In this document: piece by piece, positions 24,196-35,402 of the stretch
Numbering within the stretch: the first letter of the stretch is position 1
Layout of the letters: every line of letters begins with the position of its first letter
DNA from: Erythrophleum ivorense
Lineage: Eukaryota > Streptophyta > Magnoliopsida > Fabales > Fabaceae
NCBI GenBank assembly: GCA_026724425.1
Contig: JAIUCV010000019.1
Span: 14,396,827 to 14,460,826, forward strand
Direction: 5' to 3'
Length of the DNA: 64,000 bases
Program-made: the position numbers and the translations under genes
The notes under the pieces: generated by a model
Databases searched by the model: none
The model's input: the letters and a program-made list of their open reading frames with translations, nothing else
What the model was told of the DNA's origin: nothing

Positions 24196-24918
24196 GACAT
24201 GTTGAGGGCATGTGTACTCGAATTGAAAGGGAACTGGGACACATACTTGCCTTTAGCAGAGTTTGCCTATAACAATAGTTATCATGCTAGCATACAGATG
24301 GCACCGTATGAGGCATTGTATGGGAAGAAGTGTAGATCTCCAATGTGTTGGATTGAGCTAGGAGAGCGGAGCCTTATAGGCCCAGAGTTAGTGGATCAGA
24401 CCTCTAGACAGATAGAAACTATCAGAAGGAAACTTCTGACGGCCCAAAGTAGACAGAAAAGCTATGTCGATAAGCGTAGGCGGCTGTTAGAGTTTGAGGT
24501 CGGAGATCATGTTTTCATCAAGATATCTCCATCCACAGGCATAGGTCGATCCATTAAGAGTAAGAAGCTCAGTCCCAAGTACATAGGTCCTTTCCAGATT
24601 CTAGATAAAGTAGGACCTGTGGCATACAGATTAGCTCTTCCCCTAAACATAAGCCAAGTTCATAATGTTTTCCATGTTTCCCAATTGAAAAAGTACCAGC
24701 CCGACCCCTCACATATCATAGAATATGAGAATGTGCAGTTACAGGAGAATCTATCTTATATAGTATCGCCAGAACGGATCGTGGATGCTAGACTCAAGCA
24801 GTTATGGCATAAGACGATACCGTTGGTGAAAGTGGTTTGGAAGGGTTTGTCACCCGAAGAAGCCACATGGGAATTGGAGGAGGATATGAGGAAGAAGCAT
24901 CCGGAACTCTTCCCATGA
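24196..24918 (+). pseudogene. pol: Integrase C-terminus and chromodomain of element A
   Basis: The segment begins with DMLRACV and contains AEFAYNNSYHASI and APYEALYGKKCRSP. The GPY/F module (KYIGPFQILDKVGPVAYRL) and NVFHVSQLKKY follow. The C-terminal chromodomain comes last, with residues IVDARLKQL, VKVVWKGLSPEEATWE and KKHPELF, ending at TGA 24916..24918. Chromodomains of this clade are thought to guide integration to heterochromatin, which fits the nested setting. The segment is uninterrupted, but no start codon context exists for it alone. Confidence 0.93.
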
Positions 24919-24954
24919 GGTATGTTGTTTAAATTTCGGGGACGAAATTTTTAT

Positions 24955-24967
24955 AAGGAGGGTAGAA
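24955..24967 (+). promoter_or_regulatory. Polypurine tract of element A
   Basis: AAGGAGGGTAGAA lies directly before the 3' LTR and would prime plus-strand DNA synthesis. The upstream GGGGACGAAATTT word (24940..24950) is typical of this clade and has a counterpart beside the R6 tract. Confidence 0.9.
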
Positions 24968-27888
24968 TGTAACAACCCAGAAAAAGACATGAGAGAAGGA
25001 ACGAGAAAAGGAAAGGGAAAAGAGAAGCTGGAAAATTTTCGAAGGGCTGAGAATTTTCTAAGTCTTCTCGCCATAGCGAGATATGGAATCGCCATAGCGA
25101 GAATGCCTCCTCGCAATAGCGAAGATGTTCCTAGCTATAGCGAGTGTGGCATTCCATACAAAAACCAGGGAGTTGCTCGCTGTAGCGACGCCATAGCAAA
25201 GGCAGAGGTCTGGAACAAACACGATCTTGCCATAGCGACGCCATAGCGAAGGTCGAGAATAGACACGATCTCGCCGTAGCGACGCCATAGCGAAGGCAGA
25301 AGTCTGGAACAGACACGAGCTCGCCGTAGCGATGACACTAACCCACTATAGCGAGAGCGGTCCAGAAGAGCGAGAAAAAGAGAATTTGACTTTTTAAAGA
25401 CTTCCAAATCTCTTCTTTCTTCTTCTAACCGACTCAAACTCGTCTTAGGAGAGAGAAAAGAGCGGAGGAAAGAGAGAGAAGCTGAAGAGAAGAGGAAAGC
25501 ACAAGAAAGGTATGAATTCTCATGGCTTCCTCTTAGTATATTGCCCTTCTCCCCTTTTCCCCTCTTTCCTACGGTTTAGATGACAGAAATGGTTAGGTTT
25601 TGAGTCTGGTTCAGAGGAGAGAGAGTGGGAAACCATTCTTGAGAGAGATTAGAAGTAGATAGTCTTCTCTATCTTGCTTTTCCCCATTCTCAAGAGCTTG
25701 AGAGGTGAGAAAAGAGAGGGGATAGCTCATGGACCCTAGAGTGAGGAAGAAACCTAGAGTGAGAAGCTCAGTAGAGCTGATTAGAAGTGATCCCTAGCTT
25801 AAGAATTGAGTATTGAAGTATTGATTCCATGCTTTTGTGTGGTTAGGCTCAAGAGGAACTCTCCCATCTAGAAGTTGTTGTGAAACCAACAAGGGAGGAG
25901 ACCATTGACAGAGCAAGTAGAAAATAGCTAGCAAAGGTAGTTCTCTCCACTTTCTCTCATGCATAATTGTGTGTTTACATTGTCTTGCTTGTGTGTATGA
26001 ATGATATGAGCTATGAGAAGTGTGTTAGCATGATTATGTGATATGATTGAGATGATGTTTTAAATGCTTGATTGGTTTGCCTGAGGAAATGGAAAAGCCA
26101 ATAACCCTATAGCCAAGGTGAGGATGAGCCGAAGCCCTAAGTTGGTTGAGCCAGGTCTCCCAAAAGTGAGGTTGACTCCCAAAGAGCAAGGGTGAGTCTA
26201 AGTACCTCTAAAGTATGGGAAGGCAAATCCAAAAGCCATAAGGGAAGGGGTGAGGCCGATCCAAGTATTCAGCGAACTCTTGAATGTTATCCATGGCCAT
26301 TTCACATGTTTTAAATGTTTTCATCATGTTTTATATGCTAACATGCCATACATACATAATGAGACTTGTTGCATGCAATATATGTATGTTTGAATGAGAG
26401 TTGAACTACTGAGATTCCATGAATCTCACCCTCCCTCTCCACCATCCAACCATGCCAGGTGGCCCAAGTGAGATTAGAGATGGGAGCAACCACCACCAAG
26501 CATGAGGCTAGGGATAGAGATGAAGAAGAATGTAAAGACTTTTGTAATACATTGTATATGAAAAGTGTACATGAGATGTAAATGATATGATGTAGTTCCT
26601 CATAGTTTTTGTAAAACCATGTATATATTAATGATGAATGTATGAGAATGAGATTTATGATGAATGAAAAAGCATGGTTGAATGAGAAATGATCAATGAT
26701 AGCCTAGTATATATGGGTGCATAAGTGGGCATGGGGTAGTGAGTTTCCCCAATCTAAGTTGTTAGACACTTGAGGCATGATTGATAGCTCCTAAAGATGC
26801 TCTCTCATGTGCTCAAGGAGTCATAGAAGTAGAAAACTTAAGATTGGACCCCATTAGCCACACTTTTGGCCAAGAAAGGGCCTTTTGCACATGATGTCAT
26901 AGAATAGCCATATGACCTCTTCTAGCTATGAGATTTGACATGTGGCTAGATTATGTTTAGATCTTTCTGGGAAGCTAGAGTTCATATCATTTAGAGGTCT
27001 ATAGCATTTTCTATGAGCATCCAAAGTTGACATCAGAAATTCGGATTTCAGAAAATCACTGTTCATTTGGTCAGTTTGAGAAACGGGTCATCCGAGGGGT
27101 AAACGTAGTCCAATGGCTACGAAATTTTATACACAGAACCTAAATGGTCACAGTGACTTGGAGGAACTGGAATCACCTCATTTAGAGGTCTAGAGAGGAA
27201 GTTATACAATTTCGAAGTTCCTGCCCAGAATCAGACCCCCAACCAGACCCGAAGTACTGTTTCATCGGTTTCCGGGGAATTGGCTTGGTGGACTGATCTG
27301 GAGATATTTTTATCCTCTAGCTAACATCCACATATTTCCATAGAGATAGAGTTTATGAGCATTGGATTTTTGTGGAATTAGTTAGACATTTTCAAAGTCC
27401 ATATCAGTAAACTGTGACAGGAAAGAAGCCCCCTCTGACCAGTGAACTATTTCGATGTCAAACGCAGAATGAGTGAGAGATTGAGACTTATAAGTATTTT
27501 TAGCATAAAGTAGACGTCTCAAGCTTTCTAGAATGACCTAGATCATGCAGATACGATTTTTCTGCATTTAGTTATGTATTTTCAAAGTTAGCCCAGAAAT
27601 GAAGCAAAATCTGCCCATAGCGAAAATGCATGTCTCCAATCCCTTTTTGCTTTCCATGAGTGCTAAGCATATAGTAGGGATTGAAATAAGTCTCAAAAGA
27701 GTAATTGAGCAAGAGGAATCAGAGAGAGAGCCCAACCGGTCCATATTACTTCAAAGTGGAGCTCTACCCACTCATAGTGCCATAAAGAGAGTAAGCATAA
27801 AGTAGAGAAAGTGTCTCCCTTATGAGTTCCGCATTGCCATATGGGCTAGAGGGCACCTTGGGTATGAGCTAGAGGTTAAGGTGTCACA
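24968..27888 (+). repeat. A element 3' LTR
   Basis: This is 2921 bp, the same length as the 5' LTR, with about 32 substitutions by eye. Differences are uneven: about 10 in the first 360 bases, 2 in the next ~1515 and about 20 in the last ~1040. The palindrome array is at about 25066..25370, the donor-like site at 25509/25510 and the stem-loop at 26410..26428. Confidence 0.95.
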
Positions 27889-28169
27889 GTACCCATAGAA
27901 GTTGTTTGATTTCTTTTATGGGAGAAGCATCTGGGAGGCTTCCTTGATGTCTTAGGAACCTATATGAACTCTTAGACACCTTAAATTATGGTTAGGAATC
28001 ATCCTACAAACCAAGGTGCAACTAAAACCCTAAATGAGACATCTTGTAATTTCATGGTTCTTTCTTTGTTCTCTTTGCATATTTTTGTTTCCCACACTCT
28101 AATTCCTAAGATTCATCTTCGGTTTGGTTCAAAATTCAATCCCTCTTGGCTATCCTTATAATGGCTAAG

Positions 28170-30683
28170 TGTCATGTCGCGTAACCTCAAAATAAAACTA
28201 GGCTGAATTAAAATTTATAGTTAGTGGCACAACCTATGTCGTCTCCCAAGGAAATGGATTTCAAAGTTTAATTGAATTTTCTAAGTGCAACAGGATTCTA
28301 AAACTACCTAATTAAATGAGGGTTTGATTGAATTAAACTAACTAAAATGAAATTGAATTAAAATGACTAACTACTACCTAAATGCATAAACTAAGGAGTA
28401 GCTAATGAACATGTGACTTGCCTTAGATTTATCCCTTGGTATTCACTATCCTTATTCTAATTCAATTGTTAATGTTTTGGTATAAGAGTTCCTAATTGTG
28501 TTCATGGTAATGCATCTTGAGTTACCACACAATATTCAAGAGATTAACAAATTAATGTTAAATTAAAATCTTAACTTCGCATTTAATTATTAACTCTTGT
28601 CATTAGAAAAAATAAACACTTAAATTTGAGTAATTAATTAATTAATTAGCCTCTGAATTAATACCCTAAGATGTTCAATTAACTAATTAAACTCCAAGGA
28701 ATCCTTAAATCAAACAATTAAGCACACAATTTCACTCATGCATTTCATCAAACACCTTGATTGCATACATGAAAAATTAAAGGAAAGTGAAAAATCTAGC
28801 ACTAATATTAATCCATTAATCATCAAATAGTCTCCTAATTAGTGTCTAACTAGCCACTAATTATAAACTACACCAATCTCAGTCAATTACAAACTCAACC
28901 AAGTAAATAAAATAACAAAAATTGATGTAGAAAGAGAGAAAATAAGATGAAATTCTTAGCCCAAAATTCCCTTCCTAAACTCCATGGATTCAAGCTTCTC
29001 CAAGGTCTTCCTCCTAGCTAGCCACAAGAGGAAATTAAAGCTTCATGGAGGTGGAAGGATGAAAGAGGAATGGAATGGAAGATGGTGGAGATAGCTAAGG
29101 CTTTAGGGTGGAGATGGATTAAGGGAATGGCATGAATGAATGGATTGTGTCCATATCTTGGAGCTTGCTTGAGTCTTTTAATCCACATTAAAGATCACAT
29201 GCTCAGCTTCTCCTTTTTGTGTGTCACATGCTCAGCGCATTTACTCTATTTACGTGTTCTATGGTGGAATGAATGGATGAGATGGATGGCTTGATGTCTG
29301 AATGAATGAGATGGCCCAGCTTTTATTATTAATTACCACATGAAAAGTCTTCAATCACATTGCTTCTTTTCCAGCTTATGTGCAATGTTCCACATGACTT
29401 CTTCTTATGTGTATCGTGCTTGAAGCTGCCTTCTTCTCACGTGCTTCATTAAATCTCCCTTACATGGTTCTCTTCATGCATATTCACGTGTTTCTTCATC
29501 TCAATCCATATTAGTTCCTCCTTCTTTAAACCTCCCAACCTGTAGCTTCAAGCATCATTCCCACATGATTCCTCTACTCGTGCTGCTTTTCATTTCACAC
29601 TCTTCCACGTCAAAACTAATGAACCTATAGCTTCTTCCTAATCATATTTTTTCTCTATTCTATGTGATTCATCCATAGCTTCTTCTTCTCTTCTAATAGC
29701 CAACTATGTTTTTATGTATGAGTGCAGAACCTGTGGCAACATGCTAGTGTGCTTAAGTGTGAAGGGGTGTGAATGGATGAGCGGGAAGTATGCATGGAGA
29801 GTACATGCGTGTGATGCTACATGAGTGACTGTAAGGGTGTGTATTATTTATGTAAGCTACCGTGTATATGTCTCATGTGTGAGTGGCTATGTGATGAAGA
29901 GCAAAGTGGATGGCAGCATGAGAGAATGCCTTCCAAAACTCGTGGCATCATACTGTTCTGCTCCTCTCATTCCATGTTCCAAACTCCCATCTTGTGTACT
30001 GGTGCTTACTCATGCTTCTATAGCTACTATATGTGTTTCTTTTACTCGGGCTGCTTCTTTGTGTGAATATGTAAAGAGTGTGGACTGGTGCTACATGGAA
30101 CTATTGCCTTCATGTTAACCTAAGCTTCTCTTTGTGCGACGTGTGCATGGAAGCTTATGAGTGTGTAATCTGAGTTGGACCCGTGGCATTTGTATGAATG
30201 AATCAATGTGAGTTGGAAAATGAAGCTATGTGTAAGAGAGTCCATGCATCAACGTGTGCTTGTGTGAGCTTATGTGTGTGTCTTCCATGTGAGAATGAAG
30301 TTGCTAGACCTAATGACTCGAATAAAACAAGCTACATAGATGAATGGAATGCTTTTGCAATTAGTGTATGCTCTTTCCACGTGCTTTCAAGTTATGATTC
30401 CAATTGGATTTGAATCTTCTATCACTTTTCCAAATTCCCATTTAAACTCCAATTGTCCAATAAAGATCTACAAAAAATAATAAACTAAATTAAGTAGGAA
30501 AAATTTTACAAAATTTTTTAAACAAATTTATGCATTAAAATCAATAATTTTGCAATTTAGTTCTTAAAGTGCAAAAGTGGCTATTAAAATAAAATCTTAT
30601 CTAATTAAAACCCATTAACCCTTAATTATTCATCAAAATGTTTAAATTAGGAGGATTAAAATATATGAAAATAGCCTTTATCA
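28170..30683 (-). mobile_element. B4: B-family LTR, minus strand
   Basis: The plus-strand start TGTCATGTCGCGTAACC, followed by the Leu-Lys-like AT-rich block, is the reverse of the B LTR end. It finishes CCTTTATCA (the reverse of TGATAAAGG) at 30683. The order of blocks matches the reversed B LTR. Flanks CTAAG and ATCGC do not form a duplication, although the R-outer LTR appears to continue across with little or no loss. Short ORFs at 29821..30413 are incidental. Confidence 0.75.
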
Positions 30684-31661
30684 ATCGCAAAAACATATAA
30701 GAAGGAAGACAAGGAAGAGCAAGCATGGAAATAGAAAAACTACGTTGGTTTTCTAGCTTTCCTTGGATGCTCTTTGTAATACCCCAAAAGTTAATTAAAG
30801 TGTTAATCATGGATTTGGATTAATTAAGAATAATTAATATGGAATAATTGGGTAAGTTATGTGAATGGAAATTTTAGAGAGATAAATTATTAATATAGGT
30901 TTGAGATTTAATTAGGTTAAAAACCTCATCTAGCCCTAAATTAAATTAAGTAGGCCATGGTTAGAGACTAATGGAGGCCCAATAAATTTAGGTGCAAACC
31001 TAACTTCCTATTGTGAGTCTTGGCCCAAGAGAGAGTATCTAGTGATGGCCTAATCTAATTTAGTGAGAGAGAGGCCCAAGACCCAACCTACATGAGCTTT
31101 TAAAATTGGCCCAACATCCCTCATGCAAACCCAAATCAAATGAGCTCTTAAAACTTGGCCTAACCTAATCAAAATTCTACAACCCAACTAATGAAATCTA
31201 GCCTGACAAGCATAAAATTTGAACCCAATTGGAATTAGACCTTTAGGTCAACCCATAACCCATTTAGGACCCAACTTAAACCCAACTAAAACCCTAAACA
31301 CAAGCAGCCCCCTCCTACCATTCTGCTGAAATACAAAACACAAACACAAGAGGCATTTCGCACCTTAAGAGGGAGGCTAGGGTTCTAAGCAAAAAATCCA
31401 CCATTTCACACTTCTAGGCTCAAAATTAGTTAAGGTAATAGTTATATAACTTAATCTTCTCCTCTTTCTCTTGAATTTGACCTAATTGGCTTCTCATTTG
31501 GCGCATTTTCACCAAGCCTAAAATCTGAAATGTGTTTGTTTGGTATTTTCTTAGAGGATTTTCGAAAGTATAAGCTAGGAGGGATATTATGTAAGCATAA
31601 ACTCTTTATTTTAATCTATTTTTTGCTAGTTTAAGACCCCCATGGTGGTTTATAGTATGGG

Positions 31662-34600
31662 TGTAACACCATATATTTCTAGGTCATTCTATAACATTCT
31701 CATGCTTTACATTCATAATTTCCATGAAGGAACAAGAAAAGAGAATTAAAATCATGCATTTTCTTGCTTTGTGTCGTGTATAAAAATTCCATTCAGTATC
31801 GCGTGGGTCATGTGAGCTCATACAACACATTCTCATATTTAATTACATGAATAGAACTCATTTGAATCATCAAAAGTAGCCCACATCTCAAGAAAACCGA
31901 AATGAAACATAAAACATGGACATTCATTTTTGGCCAGATTTGGCTCCTTTTCTGACCAAACTTTGGAAATTCATAACTAATTCTAGAAAACTTGAAACCA
32001 TGTATTCTTGGCCATTATGGGAAGCTATAGATGTCTACTTTACACTAAAAATATTTCCAGATCATAACATCCATCACAGAAGGAGTTTGACATTCAAAAA
32101 GGTCTAGAGGTTTGGCTGTCACTGGTATTGTCATAGGTTTCTGTGAAAAAATTCAAAAATGTCCAATTAATTCCAAAAAAATCAAATTCATACAAATGAT
32201 ACCAATTTGGAAATCTGTGAATGTTAGCTAGAGGGAAAAAATAACTACAGATCAGCTCAGGCACTCCTAACCTCAAAATCTAATCAAACAATGACTAAGG
32301 TCAGGTAAATTCCCTGAAACTAGACAGAAACTTAGAAAATTCATATCTCCCTCTCTAGATATCCAAATGAGGTGCTTCTAGTTGGCACAAGTCATTGGTA
32401 ACATCTAGTTTCTTTGTATACAATTTCATGGCAATTAGACATCATTTGGGTCCTATGTGATAGATTTCATTTTCAGACCAAGTGAAAGTATATCAGACCA
32501 AAACCAGAAAAATTGCAAACTTTGAAAATTTATTAAATATTCTGTGGACCTCCAAAAATTCCCTACCTTAACTTGTCAAAAATATCTCAATGAACCCTAA
32601 TAGCATGCCAAATTTCAAATCAAGAAGAGTTCATTTAGGCAAAAAGTGACAGGGTTCCCATTTAGTTATTTTTGGCCCCATATGGGATATCAAAGTGACC
32701 AAATGGTCTTCCATGGGGTTTGGTATCTCTTGGACAAGTCTAAAAACATAATAAAGACTTGTCTAAGCTACCCAAATGGTCAAAAACTCTATGCATCTCA
32801 TTTTGGCCATTTAACCTACACTTATGCACATTTCCATAAACTCATTCATGAGCTATCTTTGCCATAAATACTCAATTCACATTCTATCATTCACATAACA
32901 CATACTCTTATTTCTACATTATATATTATCATAATTACATATGTTCCAAAGGTCATAGACCATATACAAGCATGGATTACATCTTTTGACAACAATATGG
33001 CTTTAAAGTAACAAAATTCAAGCACTTTGTTGTCAAACTCTTTCCTTCAAGGTTGTTGGCTCCCATTGCCTTGTTCCTTTTGTCCACCTAGCATGTTAGA
33101 TCATTGGAGATGAGGGAATGAGATTCAAAGAATCCCAATAGCTCATCTCCCATTCAATCATACATAATGGATGCAACAAGTCTCATAAATACATGTATGG
33201 TCATATTAACATGTGCAAACATTCAAGGGACATTTCTATCATTTGAGAAAGTCATTCATAACATACAAAGGCTTGCCAAGCAAATGGATTGGCCTCACTC
33301 AATTTCTTGTAGATATTGGACTTGCCTCACCTATTCTTTAAGAGATTCTTGGACTTAACCATACTCTTGGGAGCCCATCTTGCTTTTGGAAGACTCTTTA
33401 CTTTGTTTCAACTAATCTCAAGGGTTATTGGCTCATCCTCACCATGGCTAAGGGTTCTTGGCCTCACCACACTCAAGCAAATCCAAGCACACATAAAAAA
33501 TATCATATAAACATAATATGTCATCATAAAACCATGGTATGGGAAATCATGCTATGATACTTTTCATAGCTTGAAAATGCACATACACACATTCTAAGAT
33601 AAGCTAAGCATACATCCATGCATGAGAGAAGGTGGAGAGAGCTACCTTGCACACAATCACACACTTTTTCCTTTGAATCCAAGCTCCCCTTTTCGGCCAC
33701 GCACACACAAGAGTGTGGGGAAGGTTTCTCTTGGCCTAGACATAATTTATGGAAGCCAATTAGATTCATGAACTCAATTTTGAGGCCATACAATTTACTT
33801 AGACACTAGGTTGGCTTATAACCTCATTATAGTCCATAAATGCACCTAATGAAGCAACACCCCTTAAATAAATTCTAGGCTCCATTCTTTCCTTTCAAAT
33901 ATGATTCTTGACTCCTTTTAAGCCTCTTGGAGTCATCGCACAATTAAAACTGAGAGCATAACTATATGTTGCTTCTTTAGGTCATAATATGGAACCTAAA
34001 GTACCAACTCACTTTCTATGAGTTCTAAATTTTTTTCCAAGGCCTCCCCTCATTTTCATTCATCATATATACTCAAGAATAGGTTTAGAAAATTTTAAAA
34101 CTCTCCCTAGCTAGTAGAACCCATATAGGTCGAGGCTATAGAGAAAATGGAGTTCCTTGGAGTTTGCTTTTTTTCTCAAGGGAAGAAGCATATGGGGAGC
34201 CTCTTAGGGATCTTAGGAGCTCATTTAAACTCTTATTTAGGCCTAAGAATTATCATACAAAATCAAATTTTACAAGGTGCAATTGAAACCCTAGAACTTA
34301 CATCTTAAAAACTAATGATTTTTTATTAATTTTCTTTGCATATTCTTAATCTCCACACCATTTTTCCTTAGATTCACCCTTGGTTCTGCCTAAAAATCAA
34401 ATCCTTTTAGGGTTTTCTCAAGTGGGGCGAAATGGTGGAGAAGGGAACCAAAGATGGCAACCATAGGAAAGAAATTACTTTGTTTTCTTACTTTTTCTCA
34501 CTTGAATCTTGTGTTCTTTGAGTTCCTCTCTTCAAATCTGAATATATCCCTCAATTTCTCCTCTAAAATAGATCTATATACTTCATTATAATTGTAAGAA

Positions 34601-35389
34601 ATAAAGGAGAATGAAGGAGAAGAGGTTTGGAAGAGAAAGAGCATGAAAAACCATGAAAATCCATACCTTTCTACCTTGAATTTCTCTTCCTTTTCTTCCT
34701 CCTCTTGTGCACCTCATCCCCTAGGGTTTTCCTTTGGTTTTGGGCAGAACATGGTCGTGCATAATGAAGGGAGAAGAAGGGTGCATCATTTATATAGGTG
34801 GGAGTAAGGTACACTTTTTAAAAATCCCTATTTTGCCTTTTGTTCTTGGCATTTTTGTTTCTCCTTCGCTTTAGCTCCTTTTTTAGAACCATCTTTTCCA
34901 TTATGAAATTTAGGTTCCCAATTTAGTAAAATGCCTTTGGAATCACTCAAATCAAAGCTAAAACCTTTCTAAATAAATCAGTCAAAGTTTGAGTCAATCG
35001 ACGTCAGAAAATATCCACTGGAGGGATTTTAGCTGTCCCAAGGCTTTCCATGGTTTTCAGGGCCTCTGAGAACTCTGGAGAACTAAAAAATTTCATTTAA
35101 AAGCCCTCTTGTGTGAATTCCAAAATTTGCTCAAAATTACAAAAATGCCATTACGTTTCGTAAGCTTTTCGTAAGAAATTGTTTCTTCATTCTAGCTCCA
35201 TTTTTCTTTCTGTCTAAACTTGGGATTCTCATTTTTAGGAGTCTAGAATGTTTCCTAAATTTTTTGGGACCTTAACTATATCATTTTGGGGGACTTTTTT
35301 TTGTATTCGATGAATTTTGTTTGTTGACAGAAAAATCATACATTACATTTCTCACATTTTCTTTCATTTATAGAGGACTAGATGTTACA
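31662..35389 (-). repeat. R6 element 3' LTR, minus strand
   Basis: This is the best complete R LTR: 3728 bp, on its own strand starting TGTAACATC and ending ATGGTGTTACA. On the minus strand it has a TATA-like CCTATATAAATG (34787..34798), a donor-like AAG|GTATGG (34665..34666) and the stem-loop (33119..33136). A polypurine tract adjoins it at 35390, which identifies it as a 3' LTR and fixes the orientation of the family. Confidence 0.85.
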
Positions 35390-35402
35390 TTTCTCCCCCT
35401 TA
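35390..35402 (-). promoter_or_regulatory. Polypurine tract of the R6 element
   Basis: The minus strand reads AAGGGGGAGAAA directly before the LTR start TGTAACATC. The GCACGAAATTT word upstream of it parallels the GACGAAATTT next to the A element tract, which supports a shared lineage. Confidence 0.8.

Larger units (their letters stand above)
17060..27888 (+). mobile_element. A: full-length Ty3/gypsy chromovirus (Tekay-like), defective
   Basis: This 10,829-bp element has two 2921-bp LTRs beginning TGTAACAACCC and ending GGTGTCACA, an initiator-Met tRNA primer site, gag, pol with a C-terminal chromodomain, and a polypurine tract. The flanking 5-mers are GCACC (17055..17059) and GTACC (27889..27893), a TSD with one difference. 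By eye the LTRs differ at about 32 positions without indels (about 1.1%), so the insertion is fairly recent. The coding region is nevertheless broken five times, so the copy cannot move on its own proteins. It is inserted antisense into the R-outer LTR. Domain order PR-RT-RH-IN-chromodomain and the RG-rich gag start fit the Tekay/Del clade. Confidence 0.95.
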
